Shown here: positions 33,422 to 41,663 of the stretch, piece after piece | Numbering within the stretch: position 1 is the first letter of the stretch | Layout: every line of letters starts with the position of its first letter | Assembly (NCBI GenBank): GCA_964655065.1 | Contig: CAZZLC010000032.1 | Coordinates: 1 to 64,000 of the forward strand | Direction of reading: 5' to 3' | Source: DRPG01 sp964655065 | GTDB lineage: Bacteria; Myxococcota_A; UBA796; GCA-2862545 | DNA length: 64,000 bases | The notes under the pieces: model-generated | Databases searched by the model: none | Told to the model about the DNA's origin: nothing | The model's input: the letters and a program-made list of their open reading frames with translations, nothing else | Program-made: the position numbers and the translations under genes

Positions 33422-34531
33422 TCAGATGGCAGAGCGCCGGGGGACGCTCGACGGCGAGGAGAGCAGCTGCCGGGTGGCGTCGAGCCAGTCGGCAACCTTC
33501 TCGAGCTCGGCCTCCGTGCAGGTGGGATCGTACGACAGCCCGAGCCGCAGGCCATCCGAGCGAACCGCAACGTTCCGCAGCGTCACGGTGAGGATGGCGA
33601 CCGTGCCCATCGTGGGGAGGTGCAGCTGGAGCGTGAACGTCGGCCCGAGCCGTCCGGCTCTCCGGGCGTCGAGGTCGACCTTCAGGCCCACCCCGCTCGC
33701 CGAGATGTCCACCACCTCGGCAGGCAGCCGACCGAGCTCGCAGACGAGGGTGGCGGAGGCCGGGTTCGTTGCCACCGGCCGGAGCCGGGTCGCCGCCCGG
33801 AGCTCCAGCGCGGTGGCGAGATTGCCGGGAAGCATGGCCGCCTCGAGCGGAGGATCGAACTGGAACACCCACTCCGACAGGTCGAGCGTGCTGCCCCGCG
33901 CCGGCGCGAGGACCACGGTGCCGAGCAGCTCGACGACGTCGTCGGCCACGCTGACCTGGAGCCCCACCGGCAAGCCGGGCACGAGCATCTCGGCCTGGCC
34001 GGGGGTCACCCCGAGGACCACGGCCTCGAGCGACAAGTCCAGCACCGCGGCCGGGCTCGTCTTGTCCCCGACGGTGAGGCGGGCCCGAAGATCGTCGAGC
34101 CGGGCGATGCGGCGACGTCGATCCTCGGTCACCGGGTCGCGCAGCCGCTCCTCGGTGCGAGAGAGGTGCGAGGCGAGGTCGTCGCGCTGCTGACGAAGGA
34201 GCCGGTTGCGCATGACCACCCGGTTCCGCGCCCGCTCGATCGACTCGCCGACCCGCACGAGCTCGTCCCATCGCATGGGGATCACCATGGAGACCTTGCC
34301 GTCGTCGTCATCGGCGCCGATTCGGCTCGCGCCGTCGGCGAGCAGTGCGAGGTCCTCCGCCATCCGATGACGGGCCCAGGCGAGGGTGAGGACCAGGGAC
34401 AGCCCGACCAGCAGCCCGAGGCAACCCCGGACGACCAGTGACGGCGCGTCGGGGTCGGCCATCGGAACCACCAGAGGCCCCACCGCTCCCAGCGCGCCGC
34501 CGAGCCATTGGATCCGCACCCAGCTGTGCAT
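33422..34531 (-). CDS. Membrane protein with HAMP-like linker and tandem PilZ domains
   Basis: 369 aa from ATG 34531; the longer frame overlaps the divergent flgB. Two hydrophobic helices (about 10-24 and 34-53) flank a short periplasmic loop; a HAMP/coiled-coil region follows to about 130. First PilZ-like unit (about 138-225) has weak motifs (RRRRIARLDDLRARL, VLDLSLEAVVLG). The second (about 243-355) is canonical: RAATR (245-249) and DISASGVGL (275-283), so it can probably bind c-di-GMP. Likely couples c-di-GMP to motility or envelope functions. First gene of a five-gene operon divergent from flgB. Confidence 0.8.
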   Translation of the reverse strand: MHSWVRIQWLGGALGAVGPLVVPMADPDAPSLVVRGCLGLLVGLSLVLTLAWARHRMAEDLALLADGASRIGADDDDGKVSMVIPMRWDELVRVGESIERARNRVVMRNRLLRQQRDDLASHLSRTEERLRDPVTEDRRRRIARLDDLRARLTVGDKTSPAAVLDLSLEAVVLGVTPGQAEMLVPGLPVGLQVSVADDVVELLGTVVLAPARGSTLDLSEWVFQFDPPLEAAMLPGNLATALELRAATRLRPVATNPASATLVCELGRLPAEVVDISASGVGLKVDLDARRAGRLGPTFTLQLHLPTMGTVAILTVTLRNVAVRSDGLRLGLSYDPTCTEAELEKVADWLDATRQLLSSPSSVPRRSAI

Positions 34532-34632
34532 GCCCGACCACTCGGCGAGACCCGCCGCGACTTTAGCGGAAGTTTGGGGCAACCTCGTTATCGGCCGCCA
34601 AGGCACCGTTGCCGGCTGCAACCCCGACGCGG

Positions 34633-34661
34633 CTAAACATCGCTGGAGGCCGACCGATTGG
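34633..34661 (+). promoter_or_regulatory. FliA-type promoter for the flgB-fliI operon
   Basis: CTAAA, 16 bp, CCGATTGG. The predicted start near 34668 is followed by GGAGGG (34672-34677) and TTG 34685. Having basal-body genes under FliA rather than a class II activator is unusual. On the opposite strand GGCCGATAACG near 34585-34595 resembles a second FliA -10 pointing to the PilZ gene, but its -35 is poor. Confidence 0.65.
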
Positions 34662-34684
34662 CTCGTCGCACGGAGGGAACCCCC

Positions 34685-35092
34685 TTGCGCACGATGCCCT
34701 TGTTCGATGCCACCACCGGCGCGCTTCAGCGCGTGCTGGACCTGCGCCAGCAGCAGCACGCCGTGACGGCGAGCAACCTCGCGAACGTGGAGACCCCTGG
34801 CTACCAGGCCAAGGTCCTCGAGTTCGACGAGACCCTGTCGGCGCTGATGGAGCGGGCCCGACGCCAGGACCTCGCTCGGCCCGTCTCGTCGCACCTGGCG
34901 AGCCAGGCCGTCCGGGACCCCGAGATCGTCGAGGTCGAGGCGACCCCGTGGACCACCGACGACAACTCGGTCCTCCTGGAGCGCGAGCTGGCTCGGCTCC
35001 AAGAGAACAGCATGATGTACCGCGCCGTGGCCGAGGGACTCTCTCGCCGCCTCGCCATGCTCAAGTACGCCGCCGGCGACGGAAGAAGGTAG
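34685..35092 (+). CDS. flgB: Flagellar proximal rod protein FlgB
   Basis: 135 aa. Motifs: LFDATTGALQRVLDLRQQQHAV, ASNLANVETPGYQAK (rod/hook-family NLAN-TPGY signature), and C-terminal NSMMYRAVAEGLSRRLAMLKYA. Start chosen as TTG 34685, 7 bp after GGAGGG; ATG 34694 is the alternative and would leave a 16-bp spacing. First gene of the basal-body operon, 2 bp before flgC. Confidence 0.92.
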   Translation: MRTMPLFDATTGALQRVLDLRQQQHAVTASNLANVETPGYQAKVLEFDETLSALMERARRQDLARPVSSHLASQAVRDPEIVEVEATPWTTDDNSVLLERELARLQENSMMYRAVAEGLSRRLAMLKYAAGDGRR

Positions 35093-35094
35093 CC

Positions 35095-35514
35095 ATGGAC
35101 CTCCTCGACACCATGAACATCGCGGCCAGCGGCCTCACCGCCCAGCGGGTCCGCGTCCAGACCATCGCGTCCAACCTGGCCAACGCGCGCACCACGCGCA
35201 CGCCCGACGGAGGCCCCTACAAGCGGCGAGCGCCCGTGTTCGTGTCGCGCGCGCCGGAGTCGTTCGGCGACTCGCTGGACGCGGCCCTGGCCAGCGTACG
35301 CGTCGACCGCATCGCCGAGATCGACGACCAGCGGATGGTCTTCGATCCCAAGCACCCCGACGCCGACGCGGACGGCTTCGTCGCCATGCCTGCCATCGAC
35401 GTCATCGCGGAGATGGTCGACCTCATGACGGCCAGCCGCTCCTACGAGGCCAACGTGAACGCCGTGAACTCGACACGCGAGATGGCCCTTCGGGCCCTCG
35501 AGATCGGGAGGTAG
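35095..35514 (+). CDS. flgC: Flagellar proximal rod protein FlgC
   Basis: 139 aa from ATG 35095. MNIAASGLTAQRVRVQTIASNLANARTTRT carries the rod-family N-terminus, GGPYKRRAPVF follows, and the C-terminus MVDLMTASRSYEANVNAVNSTREMALRALEIG is the standard FlgC end. It stacks on FlgB in the proximal rod. Between flgB and fliE, each separated by 2 bp. Confidence 0.95.
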   Translation: MDLLDTMNIAASGLTAQRVRVQTIASNLANARTTRTPDGGPYKRRAPVFVSRAPESFGDSLDAALASVRVDRIAEIDDQRMVFDPKHPDADADGFVAMPAIDVIAEMVDLMTASRSYEANVNAVNSTREMALRALEIGR

Positions 35515-35516
35515 CC

Positions 35517-35837
35517 ATGATCCGTGGAGTCAACGGGCTCGCCGCCTACGCGCGCGCGAGCGGGCTTTCCGGGGTGGGCTCCCCCACCGGCGTCGACGTG
35601 GCGCCGCCGACGGCCGGAGTCTCGTTCTCGAGCACGCTCTCTCGGGCGCTGAACGCGGTCGAGTCCCAACACGTCCGAGCCGACACCGTGCTCGCCGAGC
35701 TCGCGAGCGGCGACCGGGTGGACCTGCACACGACCATGATCGAGCTCGAGAAGGCCGACATCGCGCTCCGCAGTCTCGTCTCCGTCCGTGACAAGCTCAT
35801 CACCGCCTACGAGACGGTGATGAACATGAACGTCTGA
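35517..35837 (+). CDS. fliE: Flagellar hook-basal body protein FliE
   Basis: 106 aa adaptor joining the MS ring to the rod. The C-terminal half carries the family signature: LASGDRVDLHTTMIELEKAD, ALRSLVSVRDKLITAYETVMNM. The N-terminal 35 residues are a variable Gly/Ser/Pro stretch. 1 bp before the fliF start. Confidence 0.93.
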   Translation: MIRGVNGLAAYARASGLSGVGSPTGVDVAPPTAGVSFSSTLSRALNAVESQHVRADTVLAELASGDRVDLHTTMIELEKADIALRSLVSVRDKLITAYETVMNMNV

Positions 35838-35838
35838 C

Positions 35839-37395
35839 GTGAGACCTGTACTCGAACGCTGGATCGCCCTGTGGGGCGAGCTCGAGCTGAAGCGACGCGT
35901 TCAGCTCGTGGCGGTGACCGTGATCACGGTCGCCGTGCTCGTGGGCGTCGCGGTCTGGTCCGCGACCCCGCCGTGGCGGCCCCTCGTCGAGGGCCGCGCC
36001 TACGACGAGCTCCTCGACGCCGCGGCCTCCCTCGAGGAGTCCGGCATCCGCTACCGCATCAAGGATGGCTCGCTGCAGGTCCCCGCCGGTCAGCTCGGGG
36101 CCGGCCAGGCCGCGCTGGCCACGATGTCGGACCTGCCGGGACTCCAGGACGTGGGAGACGTCCCGCTCGGGCTCACGCCGTCCGCCCAGGGATGGGCGTT
36201 CGTGCGGGCCCGCGAGGGGGACCTGGCGCGAGTGATCAACGCGATCGACGGGATCGCGGCGAGTCGGGTGAACATCGTCCCGACCAAGGAGTCGCTCTAC
36301 CTCGAGGAAGCGGAGCCCGCCCGCGCGTCCGTGTTCGTCCGGCTGCGGCCGGGGCGAGCCATCGGGGACTCCCAGGTCCGCGCGATCCAGAACCTGGTGG
36401 CCGGGGCGGTCGAGGGCATGACCGCCGACCGCGTGGCGGTGGTCGACGACCGCGGCAATCTACTCGCCAACGGTGCGGGACCCCGCGACACCGCGGGCGA
36501 CCTGCCGAGCGTACTGCTCGCGTACCGAGCCGACGTCGAGCGACACTACGAAGACGCCGTCAATCAGGCGCTGTACCCGATGATGGGGCACGAGGGACGC
36601 TTCTCGGTGACCGCATCGGTCGACGTGGACCTGACGACCACCTCGATCAAGAAGACCTCGCTCGACACCCGGAATCCCGGGGTCGTCAGCGAGGAGGTCG
36701 ACGAGGTCACCAAGGAGCGCGAGAGCGCGGGCGGGGTTCCCGGCGTCGACGCCAACCTGCCCGAGCGGCCCGGTCAGGGTGCCCAGGGCGCGCTCCGCGA
36801 GGAGCAGAGCCGGATCACCACCAGCTTCAAGTTCCCCACCGTCGACGAGACCGCCACCCGCCCAGCGGGCACCATCAAGCGGGTCACCGTGGCGGTGGTC
36901 GTGGACTCCACCAAGGTAGCGGAGCTCGCCGAGGCGGGCGGAACCGAGGCCTCGACCGTCGAGGAGAAGATCCGCGATACGGTCCGGGCCGCCGTGGGCA
37001 TGGACGCCTCCCGCTCCGACGAAGTCATCGTGAACTTCATGCCCTTCACGCCGCAGCCCATGATCGAGGAGTCGGCGGGGACCGTGACGGCCACCGTGCT
37101 CGCTCACGACTCGATGCCCTACATGCTCGTGGCGCTCGCGCTCATCTTGGCCTTCGTGTTCGTGGTGCGGCCGCTCGTGACCAGCGTGACCCGTCCGCCC
37201 GCTGCAGCCGGCGTGGATCCGGAGACGCCGGAGGGCGAGCTGTCCGACGAAGAGCAGGACGAGCTCCTCGCCCAGCGGCTCCAGCAGCTGGTCGAGAACT
37301 TCGTTCCCGTCGACGCGATGGAGCTCTCCGAGCTCGTCAGTCACAACCCCCAGGCGGCCGCCAAGGTCCTGAAGCAGTGGCAGAAGTATGGCTGA
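35839..37395 (+). CDS. fliF: Flagellar MS-ring protein FliF
   Basis: 518 aa from GTG 35839. Two transmembrane helices (about 21-41 and 425-446) enclose the periplasmic ring-building motifs: VRAREGDLARVINAIDGIAASRVNIV, VRLRPGRAIGDSQVRAIQNLVAGAVEGM, VVDDRGNLL. The C-terminal FliG-binding tail ends LSELVSHNPQAAAKVLKQWQ, matching the conserved FliF tail. Overlaps fliG by 8 bp. Confidence 0.96.
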   Translation: MRPVLERWIALWGELELKRRVQLVAVTVITVAVLVGVAVWSATPPWRPLVEGRAYDELLDAAASLEESGIRYRIKDGSLQVPAGQLGAGQAALATMSDLPGLQDVGDVPLGLTPSAQGWAFVRAREGDLARVINAIDGIAASRVNIVPTKESLYLEEAEPARASVFVRLRPGRAIGDSQVRAIQNLVAGAVEGMTADRVAVVDDRGNLLANGAGPRDTAGDLPSVLLAYRADVERHYEDAVNQALYPMMGHEGRFSVTASVDVDLTTTSIKKTSLDTRNPGVVSEEVDEVTKERESAGGVPGVDANLPERPGQGAQGALREEQSRITTSFKFPTVDETATRPAGTIKRVTVAVVVDSTKVAELAEAGGTEASTVEEKIRDTVRAAVGMDASRSDEVIVNFMPFTPQPMIEESAGTVTATVLAHDSMPYMLVALALILAFVFVVRPLVTSVTRPPAAAGVDPETPEGELSDEEQDELLAQRLQQLVENFVPVDAMELSELVSHNPQAAAKVLKQWQKYG

Positions 37396-38440
37396 CGACG
37401 ACAAGCTGGTTGCGCTGAAGCCCAAGGGGGGCCCCGCGAGTCCCCCCGACGGCCTCACTGGGCCCCAGCGGGCCGCGATCCTCGTGATGTACCTCACCCG
37501 GGACGTCGCGAAGGAGGTGCTCCGCTACATGTCCGACAAGGAGCTCGAGCAGGTCGGGGCGGCCATGGCCGCGGTCGAGCAGGTCGAGCCGCGGACCATC
37601 GAGGGCGTGGTCGAGAAGTTCATCCGCGACATGTACGACGCCTGCCTCGTGCCGAGCATCGGGGCGGAGTACGCCCTCGAGACCCTGCCGCAGCTCGTCG
37701 ACGACCAGCGCAGACCGCGGCTGGTCTCCGCCCTGCGTCGCCGACTCTCCGACCGCCTCGCCGCCGTGGTCTCCCAGCACCCCGCGCGCACGGTGTCGGC
37801 GGTGCTCCGCGACGAGCACCCGCAGACCCAGGCCGTGGCCCTCCTGCTCATGGGCGAGGACAACGCCGCCGGCGTGCTCGCCTGCTTCGAGGAGGAGGAG
37901 CGGTCCTCGGTGGCCCTCCGCATGGCGCGGATCGAACGAATCCCGGCGGCGCTCGCTGACGAGGTCGAGGACGGACTCCTCTCTGCCCTGCAGGAGACCG
38001 GCGTGGGCGGGCTCGTGATGCCCGGCGTCGACCGCACGGCGAAGATCCTCGGGCGACTGCCCGGCGAGGAGCAGCAGGCGGTCCTCGACGGGATTGCGCG
38101 AGGCGAGCCCGAGCTCTCGGACACGCTGCGCCGTCGCATGGTGGTCTTCGACGACCTCGGACGGCTCGACGACCGGTCGATGCAGACGCTGCTCAAGTCC
38201 ATCGAGCGGGAGAAGCTGGTCATCGCGCTGCGCGGGGCCAAGGAGGACATCCTCAACCTGGTCATCCGCAACATGTCGAGCCGGGCAGCCAAGGACCTCG
38301 TCGAGGAGATCGACGTGCTCGGCCCGAAGCCCAAGGCGGTGGTCGAGCAGTCCCGCGAGGAGATCGTCCAGACGGTGCTGCACCTCCGCGAAGAGGGGGC
38401 CATCGTGCTGTCGTTCGGCGACGAGGCGGAGATGCTCTGA
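37388..38440 (+). CDS. fliG: Flagellar motor switch protein FliG
   Basis: 350 aa rotor protein that binds FliF and contacts the stator. Conserved blocks: GPQRAAILVMYL near the N-terminus, the middle EHPQTQAVALLLM, ARIERIPAAL, and the C-terminal torque region LVIALRGAKEDILNLVIRNMSSRAAKDL. The last charged helix pattern is typical. Overlaps fliF by 8 bp, 3 bp before fliH. Confidence 0.95.
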   Translation: MADDDKLVALKPKGGPASPPDGLTGPQRAAILVMYLTRDVAKEVLRYMSDKELEQVGAAMAAVEQVEPRTIEGVVEKFIRDMYDACLVPSIGAEYALETLPQLVDDQRRPRLVSALRRRLSDRLAAVVSQHPARTVSAVLRDEHPQTQAVALLLMGEDNAAGVLACFEEEERSSVALRMARIERIPAALADEVEDGLLSALQETGVGGLVMPGVDRTAKILGRLPGEEQQAVLDGIARGEPELSDTLRRRMVVFDDLGRLDDRSMQTLLKSIEREKLVIALRGAKEDILNLVIRNMSSRAAKDLVEEIDVLGPKPKAVVEQSREEIVQTVLHLREEGAIVLSFGDEAEML

Positions 38441-38443
38441 CCA

Positions 38444-39142
38444 ATGGCCAAGCCCCCCGTCACCCCGGATGCGACCAACGCGCCGAACGCTCCAGCTCGC
38501 CCGCGCCACTTCACCCCGTGGCCGGACCCCGTTCGACCGTGGCAGCCCTGGCAGCGGGAGCGCTGGCTCCCTCCGGCCCCCAAGCCCCCGCCGGACCTCG
38601 AGGTCCACGAGCCACCGCCCATCAGCGCCGAGGAGCTGGAGGAGCTCCTCGCCGAGGCCAAGGAGGCAGGAGCGGCCGAGGCCCGGGCGGACCTCGAGGC
38701 GGAGCTCGCGTCGCTGAAGAGCGTGACCGAGGAGCTCGGGCCCGCCCTCGAGGAGCTGGCCCGACTGCGGCACGCCACCCTCCTCGCCGCAGCCGAGGAC
38801 GTCGCCGACATCGTGCGTCTGTTCGCCACCAAGATCGTGGGGGATTCGCTCGCGCTGCACCCCGAGGCGCTGCCCAAGCTGGTCCGCGAGGCCCTGGGTC
38901 AGCTTCCCGAGCAGGACGAGGTGACCATCGCCTGCTCGCCCCAGTCGGCCGAGTCGATGTCCCGACACCTCGAATCGGGACTCCGCGAACGCCTGGTCGT
39001 CGACCCCGAGCTCGGGAGCGGGGTGGTGGTGAAGACCCGCAACGCGAGCCTCGATGCGACCCTGAGCCACGCCGAGTCCGCGCTGGAGACCGCGATCCAG
39101 AACTGGCTCTCCGAGCAGTGGTGGGTAGGCGGAGACCCCTGA
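38444..39142 (+). CDS. fliH: Flagellar export ATPase regulator FliH
   Basis: 232 aa. A Pro/Trp-rich N-terminus (TPWPDPVRPWQPWQRERW) like the FliH tail that docks on FliN/FlhA, then an Ala/Glu-rich coiled-coil (ELEELLAEAKEAGAAEARAD) and a C-terminal FliI-binding domain (ALHPEALPKLVREALGQL, VVDPELGSGVVVKTR, LSHAESALETAIQNWL). Sequence is divergent but position between fliG and fliI is diagnostic. Its TGA overlaps the fliI ATG. Confidence 0.9.
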   Translation: MAKPPVTPDATNAPNAPARPRHFTPWPDPVRPWQPWQRERWLPPAPKPPPDLEVHEPPPISAEELEELLAEAKEAGAAEARADLEAELASLKSVTEELGPALEELARLRHATLLAAAEDVADIVRLFATKIVGDSLALHPEALPKLVREALGQLPEQDEVTIACSPQSAESMSRHLESGLRERLVVDPELGSGVVVKTRNASLDATLSHAESALETAIQNWLSEQWWVGGDP

Positions 39143-40446
39143 TGGACCTCAAGCTCCAGGCGCTCCGCGACGCGATCGTGCGGACGCCGATCGCCAAGAT
39201 CCACGGGCGGGTCACCAAGGTCGTGGGCCCCTTGCTGGAGGCCGAGCTCCCCGGTGCCGTGCTCGGTTCGAGGTGCACGGTGGGCGCGAACCGGCCGTGC
39301 GAGGTGGTGGGCTTTCGCGGCGAGCGGGCCCTCCTCGTGCCGCTCGAGTCGATGGTCGGAGTGGCCCACGGCGATCCGGTGGACGTCCGTGACGAAGCCC
39401 TGCTGTGCCCGGTGGGCGACGAGCTGCTGGGACGCGTGCTGGACGGGCTCGGGCGACCCAAGGATGGCCGGGGGCCCCTCGGCACACAGCGGCGGCGGCC
39501 GATCCAGGGGCGACCTCGGGATCCGCTACGGCGTGACCTCATCAGCGCGCCGCTGGCCACCGGGGTCCGGGTGATCGACGGCCTGCTCCCCGTGGCCCGA
39601 GGCCAGCGCCTCTCCATCACGGCGGGCTCGGGGGTCGGCAAGTCGACGCTGCTCGGGATGCTCGCGCGATGGGTCGAAGCGGACGTCGTCGTCGCCTGCC
39701 TCGTTGGCGAGCGGGGTCGTGAGGTCCGCGAGTTCCTCGAGCACAACCTCGGGGCGCAGGGGCAGGCCCACACCGTGCTCGTGGTGTCCACCAGCGACGA
39801 GTCTCCCGCGCTCCAGATCAAGGCTCCGCAGACCGCGAGCGCCATCGCCGAGTACTTCCGGGACACGGGGCGCGACGTGCTCCTGCTCGTCGACTCGCTC
39901 ACCCGGCTCGCCCTCGCCCAGCGCCAGGTCGGACTCGCCGCGGGAGAGCCGCCGGCCACCCGCGGGTTCACGCCATCGGTGTTCGCCTTGTTCCCACCCC
40001 TGCTCGAGCGTGCGGGGGCGGGTGAAGGTGGGGGCAGCGTGAGCGCCTTCTACACCGTGCTCGTGGAGGGCGACGACGAGCACGATCCCATCGCAGACAC
40101 GGTGCGGGGCATCGTGGACGGCCACATCGTGCTGTCGCGCTCGCTGGCGAGCCGGGGTCAGTATCCGGCGGTCGACGTGCTGAAGTCGCTGTCGCGTGTC
40201 GCCAGTCGGGTGAGCGATCCCCAGCACCGGATCAACGCAGCCCACTTCCGCCGCGTCCTCGCGACGTGGGAAGAGAACGAGGAGCTGGTGCGACTCGGAG
40301 CCTACAAGCGCGGCGCATCGGCCGAGGTCGACGAAGCGCTCGACCGGTACCCCGCGATGGTCCGCTTCCTGATGCAGGACGAGAACGAACGCTGCGCCAA
40401 GGCCACCACGCTGGCCCAGCTGGACGCCCTGCTCTCCGACGGGTGA
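39142..40446 (+). CDS. fliI: Flagellum-specific export ATPase FliI
   Basis: 434 aa from ATG 39142 (TGATG overlap). Walker A GSGVGKST (162-169), Walker B DVLLLVDSLTRLALAQRQ, GEPPATRGFTPSVFALFPPLLERAG and VEGDDEHDPIADTVRGIVDGHIVLSR are the type III ATPase signatures. It energises and prepares export substrates. No fliJ follows; the next gene is convergent, 9 bp away, so the operon ends here. Confidence 0.96.
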   Translation: MDLKLQALRDAIVRTPIAKIHGRVTKVVGPLLEAELPGAVLGSRCTVGANRPCEVVGFRGERALLVPLESMVGVAHGDPVDVRDEALLCPVGDELLGRVLDGLGRPKDGRGPLGTQRRRPIQGRPRDPLRRDLISAPLATGVRVIDGLLPVARGQRLSITAGSGVGKSTLLGMLARWVEADVVVACLVGERGREVREFLEHNLGAQGQAHTVLVVSTSDESPALQIKAPQTASAIAEYFRDTGRDVLLLVDSLTRLALAQRQVGLAAGEPPATRGFTPSVFALFPPLLERAGAGEGGGSVSAFYTVLVEGDDEHDPIADTVRGIVDGHIVLSRSLASRGQYPAVDVLKSLSRVASRVSDPQHRINAAHFRRVLATWEENEELVRLGAYKRGASAEVDEALDRYPAMVRFLMQDENERCAKATTLAQLDALLSDG

Positions 40447-40455
40447 TCTGCGCCT

Positions 40456-41646
40456 TCAGAACCGGGTCTGAAGCTGGGTCCGTAGCCCGAGCGACGGGCG
40501 ATCGGGCCCCGAGGTTCGCTGGTGGCGCGCGTTCAGGTCGACGTAGAGCTGGACAGTGTCGGAGAGCAGGTCGCCCTTCCAGCCGACGGAGAGCTCCTCC
40601 TCACGTTCGATCACCGGGAGGCCAGGCTCCACGTCGAGCGGGGCTTCGTCCGCCGGCGCAGCGAACACCGCGGCGATGTCGTCCCGCAGCGCAGCGAGGA
40701 CATCGATGCGAGCGGCGCGAATGGCCAAGGTGTGTCGCCGCGCGATCCGCAGCGAGGTCTCGACGAGGCCCCCGACGAGCCCCCACACCGTGGTGTCCTC
40801 GCGGGTGGGAAGCGTGGCGGCGTAGCCCACCGCCGCCACCGAGAAGCCTTGCACCTTGAGGAGGGTCTCACCCGCGAGGCGAGTGGTGGCGTCCTGGCCA
40901 AAGGTGGGCTGGACGTCGTGCGACAGGCTGGCTCCGACGTGCACCCGGGCGTGACCTCCGGTGCGGTCGTCCCAGTGTCGCACGTCCATCGGCTCGGACG
41001 ACCAGGCGGCATGCAGCACGAGCTCGGGATGGAGCTCGGCGAACGGGGCCCCGGGGTCGGAGAGGTCCGAGGGGCTGTCGATGGGCTGCGCGTAGAGCAG
41101 CGGAGCCGCGATGCCGTGGTTGCGACGTGCATTGCGACCGGTGAAGACCCCGAGCTGCAGCTCGAGCGGCTGACCGCCGCGGTAGCCGTTGTGCAGCATC
41201 GCGCCGATCTGGCGCTCGTTGCCGAAGTAGGGGCTCACCACCGACCAGTCGACGAGCTGCAGATCCGCGAACGAGTTGATGCGGTAGCGCGTGAACGGCG
41301 TCTTGTACTGCCCGACCCGCACCCGCCAGTCCCCCGCAATCCGGGGCTCGAGCCACAGGTCGAGCAGCTCGTTCGAGCGCGGCGCGAAGCTGAGCTGCAC
41401 CGAGTAGCGCAGGGCACCGTCGACGAAGTCTCCCGACTGGAAGAGGCGGAACCGCCGGAGCCGGGCGCGGGTGGAGAGGTCGGCTTCGTCGCCCTCACCA
41501 GAGCGCGTCCCCTCGACGGTCCACTGGGTGACCAGCCGGATGCGCAGGGAATTGCCTCGGTCGTCCTCGATGACGAACGGACCCACCTCGGGAGGTTTGG
41601 CGTGGGTGGGCTGGAGGCCGAGCACAGCGATCAGAGAGAAGACCAT
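40456..41646 (-). CDS. Porin-like outer-membrane protein (OprO/OprP type)
   Basis: 396 aa from ATG 41646; an in-frame start 36 bp earlier lies before the signal peptide MVFSLIAVLGLQPTHA. Strand patterns RARLRRFRLFQSGDFVDG, ALRYSVQLSFAP, WRVRVGQYKTPFTRYR and YFGNERQIGAMLHNGY follow the phosphate-selective porin O/P family. It ends in aromatic Phe (TQLQTRF), the outer-membrane insertion signal. 17 bp after the OmpA gene, last in the operon. Confidence 0.83.
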   Translation of the reverse strand: MVFSLIAVLGLQPTHAKPPEVGPFVIEDDRGNSLRIRLVTQWTVEGTRSGEGDEADLSTRARLRRFRLFQSGDFVDGALRYSVQLSFAPRSNELLDLWLEPRIAGDWRVRVGQYKTPFTRYRINSFADLQLVDWSVVSPYFGNERQIGAMLHNGYRGGQPLELQLGVFTGRNARRNHGIAAPLLYAQPIDSPSDLSDPGAPFAELHPELVLHAAWSSEPMDVRHWDDRTGGHARVHVGASLSHDVQPTFGQDATTRLAGETLLKVQGFSVAAVGYAATLPTREDTTVWGLVGGLVETSLRIARRHTLAIRAARIDVLAALRDDIAAVFAAPADEAPLDVEPGLPVIEREEELSVGWKGDLLSDTVQLYVDLNARHQRTSGPDRPSLGLRTQLQTRF

Positions 41647-41663
41647 GCTCACCCTTGAACCCG

